Below, one piece after another: positions 1-12,336 of a stretch of DNA of 64,000 nt. The notes under the pieces are model-generated. The model was given only the letters and a program-made list of their open reading frames with translations, was not told the DNA's origin and did no database searches. The first letter of the stretch is position 1. Every line of letters begins with the position of its first letter. This stretch comes from Undaria pinnatifida (lineage: Eukaryota > Sar > Phaeophyceae > Laminariales > Alariaceae). The stretch is taken from contig JABAKD010000012.1 in NCBI GenBank assembly GCA_012845835.1, positions 11,478,213 through 11,542,212 of the forward strand. Reading direction: 5' to 3'. The position numbers and the translations under genes are program-made.

Positions 1-462
1 ATCGCCTGCTTCAACCAAGACCGCGGGAGCCATCCTCCGCCGATTGTTCCATTAACGAAAAACTTTCCCAAAGACGCACAGGATGAATTGCATCGGCGTA
101 AAAACCCTTGGCCAGGGTTTGGTCCGCCATACCACGGAATCCCGAGTTCGAATTTCTCTTTTGGACACCATGTTATGGAATTGCGCGTTGCGCGCATCAC
201 ACATAGCAATCGAGTTTACCCTAGGGCGAAGAAATCACTCATACATCTCAAGCACATGCCTTGTTTGCACATAATTCAGCTTTTCCTCCGGCGCATCTTG
301 AGCAACCTGGATAATCCTATCGCTCTCACACTCGCCGATAACGTGCAAACACCTGACGACACCCTACATCGGTCTTGTATCCTATTAGGTGTAATCAAAG
401 TCAGGGGCGGCGAGGAAGCATTGTGTCGGGCCACAGTAAAAGCGGGAAAAAACGCACTTTGA
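1..462 (+). CDS. Unrecognised open frame, 5' end outside window
   Basis: The frame is open from base 1 to a TGA at 460-462, about 153 codons with no in-frame stop, so it may begin upstream of the window. An ATG-type start is not needed if it is an exon or a retroelement fragment. The product has Pro/Gly/His-rich stretches (for example PWPGFGPPYHGIP) and no motif I recognise. The first 180 bp recur in diverged form at about 690-862, where the aligned frame keeps similar residues (NQGRG, VVP). That suggests a duplicated coding fragment, perhaps gag-like, rather than a chance frame. No function is assigned. Confidence 0.3.
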   Translation: MACFNQDRGSHPPPIVPLTKNFPKDAQDELHRRKNPWPGFGPPYHGIPSSNFSFGHHVMELRVARITHSNRVYPRAKKSLIHLKHMPCLHIIQLFLRRILSNLDNPIALTLADNVQTPDDTLHRSCILLGVIKVRGGEEALCRATVKAGKNAL

Positions 463-689
463 CGAAGGGACGGCAATCACGTTCCCCACCCAGAAGACGT
501 GCTATAGGCAGATGGGGCTTGGGCTTGTTACCCCTATTAAAATACCACTCGGCCCGCGTCCGTTGAAAAAACTGCCTGAGTCAACTACGCTACAACCTAT
601 TGCCGTCGAAACATTCTTCCCAGTCCGGTAACCGGAGGACGGTCAGACACGCACTACTCTGGACGGAAGATTGAAAACACAATATTTTA

Positions 690-862
690 CTCCAACCAAG
701 GCCGAGGAAACAAACCTTATCCAGTTGTTCCGTCAAGAAAAACATGCCCCAGGACACACAGGACAATGGGCGCCGTCGCAACAACCCCCCCAGCAAGGTT
801 GCAGCCGCCCGATGGGATATCGAGTGAGATTCTGATAGTTGACACCATGCCGCTAGTAATTG
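690..862 (+). repeat. Diverged direct repeat of the window start (1-180)
   Basis: Several blocks line up in order with 1-180: caaccaaggccg, ttgttccgtca, acacaggac, and a later gagttcg/gagtgag block followed by gacaccatg. Spacing is conserved. The stretch 463-1084 otherwise contains no gene I recognise. Confidence 0.4.
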
Positions 863-1081
863 GTGAAAAATAGGCGCGACCTCAATCGTTGTTGCAGCAG
901 TATAATTGCGATGCTAGGTGAGTACGGAAACCACGACGGATCAGTTAACGAAATAATAGCAGTATACCTGGTCATGTGGTAAGGTGAGAACTGAGTAAAC
1001 CAACAAAAAAACGAAAGTCTACGCTGTTTGGTACTTAGGTGTTCTGTGATCAGACAAAAGTAAACGCGGCCCTCTTATAGC

Positions 1082-1262
1082 TGGACCCGTAGCAGCAGGC
1101 GCATCGGCACCAAAAGAAGCAGAAGCAGAAGCAAAAGCAGGAGCAGTAGTAGTAGCAGTAGCAGTAGCAGTAGCAGTAGCGGTAGCAGTAGCAGTAGCAA
1201 CCAACAGAAGCAGAAGAAGGATCAGAAGCAGTAGCAGTAGCAGTAGCAGTAGCAGTAGCGGC
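1082..1262. repeat. Imperfect (AGC/GTA) triplet-hexamer microsatellite
   Basis: The stretch is made of agcagaagcagaagc and gtagcagtagcagtagc runs, interrupted around 1197-1225. Long reading frames in this stretch are low-complexity artefacts. Confidence 0.9.
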
Positions 1263-1343
1263 GGTAAACGCAGCAAGGCACGCGATACCAGGGCCGGGCA
1301 AGCGTTGCTGTGCGTGCATATCGTCGATCAACTCACGAAACAT

Positions 1344-2456
1344 ATATACAGCAGCTGCTGATGCAGGTGTAGCTCCTGTTTTTTGGATATTTCATGAAGG
1401 TGGACAATCTGCATCTCCGATCACATACATGCACCCAGCACATCGGAGACACGTACTCGGTATCACGTGCCACCACGACGGTATTTACAGCTGATCTTCC
1501 CCGCCCCCCAAACCGTGGGCGTGATGATTGAATTTCATGCAGTCTCAAGTACACGGGCCGAAATGGTAATGTGGCAGACAGACACATTGGGCTCGCTCGA
1601 CATGACCGTTATGGTCGTTTGAAGTTTGAAGCCCATATTCATAGTCCAGCAATAACTGTGAACACACACGTTGTCATAGCTGCATCGACGAACTCTGAAC
1701 GACTTCAAGCAAACACAGCACGAAAAAGATTAGCTTTTACTTGCGCGTGTACAGGAGCCCCCGGGATTGGCCTTGGTGATGTGTGCGTTGAAAGTCGTGG
1801 ACAAAGCGTTCGAAAGTAATGTCGACTATTCGTGTTGCTTGCTTGGTCGTCTACAGAGTATTAAGAAAAAGCACCGCACTACTAGGAGCCTTGTATCCAA
1901 TCCTCTCTAGAAACACATTTTGTCCCTTCGAAAACAATGACAACAAAAGGATCGGGCCTCACGCCCGCGCTACTCACTGTACACGTACGCGTTGCGTGCG
2001 TCGTGCGCGGCTAACCTTCGTGACAAGGCACCGAGCTTGTTAATATCTGCGCGTTTCCCTGTAGCACACACTCTAGGGTTCTCTCCAAGTCTCCAACCTA
2101 ATCGAACTCATGCTCGAAACGAGTACGCAACAAGGCCTTGGACTATCCTTTGGCCTTGAGCAAGTCACTGTTCCTCTGTGCCATCGTGGTCTAGGCCGGG
2201 GCCAGAGGCAGCAGTGGGACGAGCCGCAGAGAACCTCCTGAACAAAGTACTCTGCTGGAGGACGAGAATAGTGTACCGCCCCCAGAAGGCGTTCGGCGCA
2301 CGGGTCGGATGTACCATTGCTCTGTAGCTCCCTAACCCCGCACGCCTGAACGGAACACTGCCTGCGCTCATCACAATAGTGAAGGATATCGTCGTGGCCA
2401 GGGGCGTATTGCTTTTGTTTAACGTTTTCTGGGTGCTTCGATGGTGGTCCAACGGC
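1344..2456. other. No recognisable gene
   Basis: Only short frames with no family resemblance are present. I see no repeat shared with the rest of the window. Confidence 0.5.
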
Positions 2457-2965
2457 GATCGCAGGTTTTGTAGGGAGGGGCACCCCTCTGTTTACTAGTT
2501 TCACTAGCGGGTTTGAGCCACTCGCACTCGTGGAGTGACTTTGTACCTCACTGATGACTCGTGCTAGGATACAGTCACAACTTTTTGTGTGAAATGGTTT
2601 CTGAAGGACGTGGCTCTTTAACCAACAATTGTTGCAAATTTGTTTTTTTTTCCCCCATGATTCTCCTCGTGTACCTAGCCCAAGATATTTTTCCATCCGG
2701 TCGCAGATTTGATTTTCTGCAAATCGGTTTCTGGGGGAGGTCTCAAAGCTCCCTGATGGAGGGGGACCTCAGAAAAAAGGGGTGCACCTCTATCGTAGCA
2801 CGCGTCCGATAACACCATTTAGGCGATTGTTTTGGCGCAAGTGTAGCTCGCTGCTCCTGTGCAATTTAAAGTAGAACACATTGAACTCAACGAAATACTA
2901 AGACCGCAAGCTAACAAGGCAGGGCGCTCTTTCGCGAGGGACCCCGAGCCACGGTGGAAACAGAA
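2457..2965 (+). mobile_element. MITE-A copy, interrupted by MITE-B and truncated at the right
   Basis: The left part (gcaggttttgtaggg, then gtttgagccactcgcac) matches the left part of the intact MITE-A copy at 23108-23375. A MITE-B is inserted at 2556-2806. The remainder resumes with atttaggcgattgttttggcg and ends with a cgcgagggacccc block. About 30 bp of the right terminus is missing where the next MITE-A copy begins. Removing the insert leaves about 255 bp, the usual family length. Confidence 0.65.
2556..2806 (+). mobile_element. MITE-B copy nested in MITE-A
   Basis: This 251-bp element starts with gactcgtgctagg and ends with cctctatcgtagcacgcgtc, matching the termini of the other MITE-B copies. 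The flanks are tgat (left) and cgat (right), a near-perfect 4-bp target duplication. It carries the internal family block gtgtacctagccc. Confidence 0.7.
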
Positions 2966-3241
2966 GACCAACGCTACGGTAGGGGGCGGGTGTCTCGTTG
3001 TTCACTGCCGGGTCTTCACCAGTCGCACGAATGACTCCATACACCTCACTGACGAGACGACTTTTGCACGATATGCTTGGCGCAGCGTGGCTAACTATTG
3101 CCTGGCGGATTCATGTCGCTAGGTTAAAGTATTGCCCAACCTTAAGACCGCAAAGGGACAGGGGGGTTGTCACTCGCGCGAGTGACTCCGGGTCACTGCA
3201 AACCAAAAAAAAAGGGACCACCCCTATCGTACCCTGGGACT
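2966..3241 (+). mobile_element. MITE-A copy
   Basis: The left terminus is gaccaacgctacggtaggg and the right terminus is cctatcgtaccctgggac. Inside is the family palindrome ctcgcgcgag. No clear target duplication is seen, as expected if it lies inside or against another copy. Confidence 0.75.
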
Positions 3242-6200
3242 GGCACTCTCTAGGGACTGCCGTAGGTAAGCCATGGCAACCTCTAAACAACAAGGGATTA
3301 CGCTGCCAGACCCGCGCTACGATAGAGGTGCATCACGGCTTTTGATGAGGTTCCTCGCTCTAGAAATTTGAGACAATATAATGCATGTCCTGCTTAACCC
3401 CAAATAACTGAGATGGAGAAACATGAAGCTGTCGACCGGACAAAAAACCCCCATGGTCTAGCTACGTATGAGACGAGAACTGTGCCAAACGAGTCGTCTA
3501 TTTCCGACGGTGTTGGGTTTTGGAGATTTTGGAGCCATTCCAGATACAATGTGCTACCTCTTTCGCACCACGGGTCGCCATGGTGATGCCATAGGGAGCC
3601 TTGTTATTGTCAGGTTTACCGCCATAGGTAACCCATGGAAAATCCTATACCCAGCTGCGATGATACTGCCATGGCGGCGCCATGGGAAGAACCATGGCAT
3701 GCCACCGGCGTTCATTGGGCGTTGTGAAAACTCGATGAGCCATTATGGCATAGGCATTGGTGTGGTGGTCATGGGCTGTCTTGGCATTGCGTTGGGTTTT
3801 ATGACCCCGATTCCCATGCGTTCAAAAGTGCGGTGACACTGAGGATCATGGCGGATCCTGGCATGCGACTGCCTTCATTGCGGTTTGGGACTCCTGTCCC
3901 TAGCCCTAATCCAACATCCTCGTTCGGTTCCGTGTGGCGTGACATGTTGGTACGGAAGAACGAGCCGTGGCGCGAGCCACGGCGTGCGATGGCCCTTGAT
4001 GACCAGTGCCACTCCAGAGTATTGACAGGCAATCTAACCATGGGAGGGCCATGACACCGCCATGACGTCCTTTGTAGTGCCACGACAATGAAAAGAAAGT
4101 GACTCATTGCGAGAAGAGAAACCGTGGATGCAGGGAGTATACCCATGCGCGGACTCACAGGCAATGTGGACCCGGGTAAGTGCAACGATATACCTCAAGC
4201 GTGGTCTCCCGATAGCAGTGAACTACACAAAATGGCAATACCTCGAGGTGGGCGAATTATAAACCATTTTACGGGCTAAGGAGTAAAGCAGGAAGTACGA
4301 CAGCAACGGAAGTGCCATTGTCACGGGGTGTGGAGAGCGGGGGTCTTATTCGTGAGGAGTTCCATCCTCCTACTGTACTGCACCATTCTTGGTGTTTTTC
4401 TGCCCTCCCTCCCAATCCCCACGCTCAAAAGGGACGACAGACTTGTATTCATCTGGCTCTGATGGCAACATGTGGACAGCTGTCCGGGATCAGATGAGCG
4501 TGTGATGCCCCAGTATCTTGTTTTAAACGCCACATGCGTTAGCGGCGCCCCTTTTCATTTATGATGCTCATCACCTCACGAGCTCAGCACCTCACGAAGG
4601 TCCACTTTGGTTGGGAAACAGCGAGAAAAAAACAGACCAACAAACACGCACGGGCCAGGAATGCAAACCAATCGTACAGCTAAACTAGAGCATTTTTGTC
4701 CACGGCTTTTGGGGTGAGAAGCAACACGTCCTTCTGAGAACGGTTCGCGCAAAAGGGCAACCCCTTTCGCTGCATGCACGAGTCCCTAGCTGGCGTGCTC
4801 TCTATTTCTGAGCTAAAGCTGCTTTGGGTCGGATGCATGCTTGGGAAGGGGTGCCACAAAGTTTAGTGGGGCAAAGGACTTGCACAGCTCTACACTCTGC
4901 ACCCCAAAACACCGCCTTTGTCAAAACATGAACGCGCAACAAGAAAAAGGATCGCATGGCCACAAAAAAAGAGGTAGAACGCGACTACTCCACTAGCGTC
5001 AGAGTGCATAGGCAACGTTGGAATGTTCACGCGGTTGAGGGTGGAGAAACTGGCACATGGCACGTGCCAGTCCAACGTTTCCAACTTACAAAGCTGGTAC
5101 CCTGCACAGTGTCTCCACGTGGACAGAAGGACTACATCGAGCGAGATTTTACTGAAGAGGCGCGGCAGACAAGCCGGGGGCCGAGAAAGATGTTGCCGTA
5201 CTTCCTTCCTCGCCGCCGGCTGTTGTCTTGCTCGCGGCCGTGCTCTCGGCGGCGTTTCTCGTGCTCTCATGGTAATAGAAGCAGCGCTTGGTGGCATTTC
5301 GTACTGCGTGGGAGACTGTCCTCACCTACAGGAACGAGGGAAGTTTCATCCCAACATCTCCTGCCCCCCCTGCCTGCTCTTGAGATTATCAGATTTAGTG
5401 CAGAAAATAATTACCTAGAAATCAGTGGGGTACAACGTATATAAAAGTTAGCGTGGATCGCTGTTTATGTAAAAAAACAGTGTGGTATCATGCATAGATA
5501 CACCGCGTAGTGTCTAGTGCGTCGTTAACGTCCCTATCGATGGACAATGCCCCCCAGAACATATAATTGCCCCCCCCCCCTACCCCCTCCGTCCATTGAG
5601 AAAAAACAGAAGTAAGCACAGTGCGCCATTCCTATTTTTGTCTTATTAATAGTGTTACCCTGCTCTACGGGCGCATAGGACAATGCATTGAATGAGGGCT
5701 GCACATACATGCAGTACTATTACACAGTGGTCCATCTGAGTCATCCCACGGTAGGGGTTGCGGTTGATTGATTGCGCCAAAAAGTCCGTGGGCGATTGAG
5801 TTCCTCATGTGAGAAAAAGTTCCTCATATGAGGAACTGCCGGTCAATGAAGTAATTTCACGAGTACAATATATTTTTGGACTAAGGCATAGAAGCTTGGT
5901 CGGGTTGTGCGAACGAATGCCTCCGAAGTCATTTGTCTGGTGAGATATTGAGTTCCTCACGTGAGGAGCTCGGGGACTTTCTGCTGCAACCGCTATTACC
6001 GTGGGATGGCTCATCAGTGGTGCGGGTTGAGTGAGGGGAGTCGGTTGCCTGGCAGAATGCTTGTTGAGTAACGACTTCACGTAGCAGAGAACAACCTGTC
6101 TGTGGTGGCAATACATGGAGTAATTCCTTAATATTACTTGCCGGGATATCGCCTGTATTTCCGGCCGACACACGCCGGCACCATCTATAAAGGAACCACT

Positions 6201-8080
6201 CACTGCACGATTACTGCTGCTATGTTTCTCCTATAGTGTTCGTACTGATGTATTGGGATAGGGTATTGCGCTTGTAGAGCTACCATGTGACGTGAACGGG
6301 GACCGACGGTACGGAGGTATCTGTCCTCCCCGTCGGACGCAGCATAAATTAACTCTTATTCTGCGCGGCATTCGTATTTATAGTGCTAAGCATAATCGAC
6401 AATCTGTATGCCCGGCGTAGGGTGGCTCACGGGGAGATTGCTCTCGGTACCCGACGAGGGACAATCAGGCGGAGGAGAAGATAAAAATATGGAATACATA
6501 TTAAAGTATAGGAGTCCCGGAGGCCACTCTGAACACGCACACCCGAAGATAACAAAAATAGTGAACTGAGTAGCAGCAGTAGTACTACTACACTGCGCCA
6601 AAGGGGGCTCAACTCGAACATATCGAAGATTGGGACCACCATCATATCAACAGTTCTACTCTACCATCTCCCTAGACTCTATGCAATCATACACATCATG
6701 CATCAGACTTGTGCGCAGGCATTAACCAATAAAGAGCTTTACACTACTACTGTAATAACAATGTAGTATAGGTGGTCAGTCTTGCGCATAGCGTGTTCTT
6801 ATGTCCTTGTTTCGTTGGAGGTGCTGGGGCCTGGGGGATGGCCGTCGTTGGACGGTTATGTATACATCAACAGAAGTATTGTACAGTAGTACTATATATT
6901 GCGCTTGGAATCCGGGCGGCGGGCGTTTTGATCAGTGGCCACGTTTTAGTTGTCGGAGACATGTGTTTACGTTGTTGTCGTGCGTAGCAGTCCACGTTTT
7001 TAATGTATTTGGGGCTGTTTTGTGACTAGCCGTGCGCCGTAGCACTTGCGTTGTTATTAAGGGACCCGGTGTGCTTCTTGAGAGGATCCTTGTCGGTATG
7101 ATCCGGAGAAGGGACAGGTGTTGCTATCGAGAGACCACAGCTAAGAACAGTACAAAACCCCGGTTAGGATTGTAGTATTAGTATATTCTCTTTCTATTGT
7201 TATCTACCAAGACTTGTGAATATTTGGTCAGGATACAAGAGTGATCGAGAGGGGGGGGCACAGGTGGAAGCTTGGCTCTGGCCAAGTTCCAACTACCGGC
7301 TCTCGTACTGGCAAGGTATGCCAGTTTCATGCTAAATGTCAACCCTGGGTGCAAGCTGCTAACTGTCTACGTCGGCCGCTTTTACAAGGCCACGCGTGTG
7401 ACTCCTTGCCAACTTGAAGTGGGAGTAATAAGCAACTCACAATACAACCATCACATCGAGTCTTCGTGTTCTCCTCAGAACCAATCTACTCGTCGATGAA
7501 AGCGCAGCTACCTATTCTAAACCAATCAGCGCGGGACGCGTAGAGTAAGACAGGATGCTATTCTTGTTATGTTTCTTGCATGCTCCGTAGATCACGTAGT
7601 TCATTATACTACCGTGCGATATATACGCACGTGCCGAATCCTGCATCCCACGTCAGCCCTATTGCACAACTCTAATGACTGCGAATCGCACAACAAATGC
7701 AACAACGGAAATCAGACGTTTATGATATCAACAGGGATATAACTTTTCCGCAGAGATAGATAGTAGATCCATAGCTCATGCAGATATCGGATGCCTAGTG
7801 GAACACTATACGTAACATTTTATGTTGTCAGATAGCAAATACCCTGATAGTCCTGCTGTAGAAAAGTTTTGGGACAATGTGTGTAGTCTATTCTTCAGTT
7901 TTTCGTTCGGGCGTCAGCCGTCAGCCCCATGACGTACGTACGCAGGTTCCACGTACGAAATGAGGGCTATGCTGTAATATCAAACCCCAACAACCATTTC
8001 TCTTCGACCGACCCTTCGATTGTCCGGTGGTGTCGGAATCATGATGTCATAGAGATGCGTGTCAGCGCAGCAACCTTTCA
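3242..8080. other. Long stretch without a recognisable gene
   Basis: A truncated MITE-B-like terminus (gcgctacgatagaggtgc) lies at about 3310-3335. From 3570 to 4060 there is an unusual cluster of CCATGG/GCCATGG words, possibly a decayed minisatellite. C-runs occur at 5570-5590. Reading frames of up to about 160 codons (for example 4956-5444) show no domain I recognise. Confidence 0.45.
5798..5976. repeat. Cluster of short palindromes (TTCCTCANNTGAGGAA)
   Basis: Three related perfect or near-perfect palindromes occur within 180 bp: ttcctcatgtgagaa, ttcctcatatgaggaa and ttcctcacgtgagga. The role is unknown; they may be a decayed repeat or a binding-site cluster. Confidence 0.5.
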
Positions 8081-8084
8081 GATG

Positions 8085-8510
8085 TAGCAGGTTACGGAAA
8101 AATAAAGCGGGGGTGAGGTGGTAGATGTTAGAGTTATATGATACAAGTAGCAGGAGCCGAGACGTGATAACAGTCGGTATGCGAGCGCAGGGGGCGGCGG
8201 GGTGTAAAAACATATCGGAAATACATAGTGCAACAGCAGGTATACGTGCGGCAGGGGGGTGGTAGACGTTAGAGCTACGTACCACAAGCCACAAGCACCG
8301 AGACCTGCAATTGTTGTAGTAAACGTCCGCGCGCGTGAGGGAGGGCGCTGAAACATCCCCGATCAAAAATGGTGTTAGCAGGGATGACAACTGATCTGCC
8401 GGGGGGAGTAAAAACATACCTCCTGGCAAGAAATTTTTAGCCCAGAGATAACCACGGAATTTTCTACCGGAGGGGTGTTGTAGATGTTAGAGTTACATGG
8501 CATAGAAGAG
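8085..8510. repeat. Three-copy dispersed tandem module
   Basis: The block ggtggtagatgttagag recurs at 8116, 8258 and about 8474, each time followed by a similar tta/cta-catg segment. Spacers differ (about 142 and 216 bp). Confidence 0.6.
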
Positions 8511-8540
8511 CCATGTTGATAGCATTCAGCACCCTAGAGC

Positions 8541-8557
8541 GGGGGGGGGGGGGGGGG
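8541..8557. repeat. Poly-G tract
   Basis: An uninterrupted run of about 17 G is present. Confidence 0.95.
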
Positions 8558-8772
8558 TGATCGAAATGTACCATACCTACTGAATGTAAGCACCTCTCTG
8601 TGTTGCATTGCCCACAAAACCAGAGAATGCTGTACTACATTTTCTTTTAGATCCCCCTGGAGATCCGTGCAAACAGTAATAATACTATAGACTACGCATA
8701 TAGCTCCATTCACGTTCCTTTGTGCTCCACTTTTAGTCCATCTCCGCCAGACACAGATTCGATTTGACTTCA

Positions 8773-9033
8773 GACGCGTGCTACGGACGATAAAGGTGCA
8801 CACCACCTTTGTTTTCTGAGATTCCTCTATTGAGGAACTAGCTTAATACATGATCCTCCCAAAAGATGATTTGGAGAAAAATCAAAACGGCTAGCGGATG
8901 AAAAATCCCATGGCCTAGGTATACAACCGTAATCATAAAAATGAACGGCTTAACTCCCACGATCTTGGGTTCAGGGACCCCGTCGTTCTGAAAATATATT
9001 AGCTAAAGTGTTACCTCTACCGTCGCACGCGCC
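8773..9033 (-). mobile_element. MITE-B copy, intact, with 4-bp target duplication
   Basis: The termini are gacgcgtgctacgg and, on the right, ccgtcgcacgcgcc (inverted). The element is 261 bp and flanked by ttca at 8769-8772 and 9034-9037. The internal block catggcctaggtatac matches the inverted form of the block in the other copies. Confidence 0.8.
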
Positions 9034-9037
9034 TTCA

Positions 9038-10163
9038 CCCCTCCAACGAATTTACACCTTGGATTTCCCGGCGTTCTGCGGGTGAACCCTAGGATGTAGG
9101 GTTCGGCCAAGATATTGAGATGGCCGCCCAGGAATGGACAGCTCACTTTACTCTGTCTATGACCTGGGTGTTGCGAGGTTTGCCAATTCCTGTGCAGTTT
9201 TGATTCCTTCGACGGTGGGTCTCCACCTGTCGTCGGCAGACGACACACCCCGCTTAACGATCCCGTTTTCCTAGCCAGAGTAACGCTCAGGCTTCGTCTC
9301 ACCTCTCCTCCTACTTTTCCTTTCACCCAACTTATCAATTTTACTCCTTCCTTCCCCTTTTACTTGTATTATGATATGTTCCATTGTTTGGCCACATTGG
9401 CGCCACTTTCCAATTTATGTTCATTTTTCTCCTCCACCACAAGTGATCCTGACAGACACTGCGGTGCCACCTCTGCAGCTCTTACCACAGACTCAGAGCC
9501 TCGGTACACATCATTCCATCAGGTTGTAGCAGCGCGACCGTAGATTATTAATAGGGTATAACCGTGCGTGTGGCGACACGGCCGGGTGGTGCATATATTG
9601 TTGTGTTGAATAGATCCTTCTGCAGATGACGCAGTCCGTGTGGTTAAGCGGCTTGCCCCTATGACGTTTTATTCAGATGAGGAAACAAAAAAAAGATTGT
9701 CTCGTACCACCACCAACACACACGGGAGGGCAGTACCGTTCTGTCATAGACCCCCGCAAACAGGGAGCCAATTTGAAGAGGTATCAGCATGTCACGCACT
9801 TCGTGCACACAGGACGAGTGAACCGTACCTTTTGCTGTCACAGCCTTCCCTCGGCCACATATACGGGCGGTATCTTTGTATCACAAGCCCGCGTCGTATC
9901 GTACTACCATCAGCGACTGCCTCCGTGAGGAAAGCCATTCACCTGAAGAAGCCTCAAACACCCCATACACGCTATGAGACTCCAAGTATCTGCAGACCAG
10001 TATCTGACACCGCAGTACCATGAATAGTGCACTTTTGATTTAGATGTGACGCTGCTGGGTTAAGAAAGAGTTAGGCAATTAATCTGCTGGTACGACAGTA
10101 CAGCGGTGGTGGAGATGGTTCCAGGTGTAAGTGCCATCATACATTTTATTTAGAGGGGCTCCG
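9038..10163. other. No recognisable gene
   Basis: Frames such as 9640-10023 show no domain I recognise. The stretch simply precedes the left LTR. Confidence 0.5.
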
Positions 10164-10583
10164 TGCAAGACAGGGTCGTAGATACCTATCGTAGTTCTCG
10201 TACACGCATGCGCGAGAGGGCACGTCACTGGCCAGGCAATACACTATCCCGGGTTGCGAGCAGTGTCACCCGTCATAGACGGTGATGACCCGCCCCCGGA
10301 AGGTCAGCCACCGAAAGATAATCCCGTCGCTGGCTCGAGGGCATAAGCCCACCGTCACTCTACCTTTAGCATCTCCTTGCGACATCTAAGAAAGAAAGGT
10401 TTAAGCGTGCGCCCGCGGTGAAGGCGATAGTTCAGGGACCTCAGCACCGTGACGCCCTCTCCGCTTCGACTTCAGCTCCGCGACGCTCTCTCCGCTCCGA
10501 CGCCATCTACAAGACGAGTACAAGACTTCCGGCACCGCCCTCTCCACTTCGAGACCAGGATCCGTGACAGGCCAGGCTCCATA
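10164..10583 (+). repeat. 5' LTR of the Ty3 element
   Basis: It begins TGCAAGACAGGG and aligns over its length with 17777-18217, including the shared blocks cccgcccccggaaggtcagc and acctcagcaccgtgacgccc. The right border is approximate, near ggctccata. A TGGTGACC sequence starts within a few bases of the end and could be the primer binding site. Confidence 0.85.
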
Positions 10584-10639
10584 GTGGTGACCACAGTCGG
10601 ATCAACAAAACATTAACCGCCGTCGGAGAAGATAAAAAA

Positions 10640-12336
10640 ATGCCACGCTCAAGAGCTCGCTCGAAGAAGAGCCGCGGTGAGGCCCGCAAGGCAGGACCAC
10701 GCCCGAGGAACCGACTCTTGCACCGCCGGGGAACTCGTTTGCGGCCGTCGCACCCACCGACCAGGGCGGACCGGCCGAGACTGACGAGGAGGAGTCGAAC
10801 GCCTCAGATGATGCTGGAGTGCTTCGTACAACACCATACATCGCCATCACCACGACGCCTACACCATTTGCGGGAGCCGTCGTGGAGAGCTGGAGCCTGT
10901 CGCGGAGGACATCCTCGCCGCGCCGAGCACCCTCCCAGCCAACGACCCGGTCCACGTCGATACGGCGGCCTATCTGCGGAAGTGCATGCTTAACAGCACC
11001 ACGCCGCCAGCGTGGGTCTTGGAGCTGGTACTGCCTGGCAGCAGGAAAACTGTGATTGGGCCTTGCGACAAGCAGGTCGCAGAGGTGAGAGGAGTACCGT
11101 CGCCGCAGCAGGATCTTCATGTTGTTTTTGGACGCGTGTAGAATCTTCGAATACCTGCCACGCCTATCCAACAACAGTCGAGTAGCTCTGACAGCAGCCG
11201 TACCTCTTCCTCTGACCAATCTCACCCAATCCCTCTGACAGCACGTACCACCTGGGCTGTAGAAGCACTTCCCACAGCACCTAAAACCTCTGCTGTAGCA
11301 CCCCCGAGCTCACACCACCCCAACAGCGAATCCGGAACAATTTAGATGTAAATTCCGATCTGCCCCTTTCGCTCAGAGTGCGCGGTTTACCAACTGAAAA
11401 TGTGCCCGAAATCTTGGCGCTCTTCCACTCTCGATCCGCTTGCATGCCCCTGATAGCACCCCTGACTCGGTTATCGACCACCACACCGTGAGATACCTGG
11501 CACCCTTAGTGACTGGCGGAGCAGCTAGAACCATGTATCAATACAGTTGTGAGACTTTAGAGTGGCGCACAGACAAAAAGCCAGCACAACTGAACACTGA
11601 GGATATAGAAGATATAGAAGTCAGAGCACCACGCAACTGGAGCGAGTGGGTGGGTGCTTTCACAAACCTGTTTAGCCCCGTGAACTGCATCGGACTCCTC
11701 GCTCGCACCATCTCTACCCTACAGCAAGGCAGTAGTGAATCCTTCGACTCTTACAGACTGCGTATAACTCAAGCATGCGCGCGCCTCCTCCCCGAAGCCA
11801 AACGAACAGCCCCCGCCAACGTCTCGCCATAGAAACACGCATGGAAAACATCGCTCATGGCGACTTTCGAAGCCGGTCTAGCTCCGCACGTACGTCTGAA
11901 TTTTTATCGTGAAGACCCCTTCCTCACATACCAAGCCTCGCGTAGCCGCGCCAAAAAACACGAGTCCAACGCCTTACGCGCGGCCCTCACTCCGTGCCCG
12001 ACTACGTATGCATCGACCGTCACTGGCACACCCCCTGGGCCCGACCGACACTTAATCACATCGATGGCCAACATCAAAAAGGCGATTGTGGCCAAACTGA
12101 CGGCGGTGCGAGGCCGAGGCAAAATCGTGACGTTCGAGTCAACAGCATATGGCCCGTCCGACAAGCGGGGCAGGTCGCCGAGTGGGGACACGGGAAAAAG
12201 TCAAATAGCCAAGGTAACGTCGGGCAAAGAATGTGAATATCCTATGTGCCGCCACCGCAACTCGCACTCGCGCCCAGACTGTAGGCTGGCCAAAGCGCAC
12301 GAGCGTGACGGGATAGTGGTAACACAAAAACCGTAA
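10640..12336 (+). pseudogene. gag: Ty3 gag remnant with zinc-knuckle-like end
   Basis: The region encodes a basic N-terminus (PRSRARSKKSRGE), a capsid-like middle in the frame 11440-11832 (WSEWVGAFTNLF then SFDSYRLRITQACARLLPEA, typical of retrotransposon gag) and a second frame 11857-12336. The latter ends with a Cys/His cluster (CEYPMCRHR followed by SRPDC) resembling a nucleic-acid-binding knuckle. Stops and shifts separate the pieces: the frame changes near 10.7 kb and a stop lies at about 11830. In the family, Gag forms the cytoplasmic particle that packages element RNA. The exact start is uncertain; the ATG at 10640 is the first after the 5' LTR. Confidence 0.65.

Noticed and set aside
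1019-1343. Leu/Ala/Thr-rich and Cys/Tyr-rich minus-strand frames
   Set aside because: They are translations of the 1082-1262 triplet repeat.
2073-2696. 207-codon minus-strand frame
   Set aside because: It runs across MITE-A and MITE-B sequence and has no recognisable domain.
10602-11225. 207-codon minus-strand frame
   Set aside because: It is antisense to the Ty3 gag region and shows no domain.
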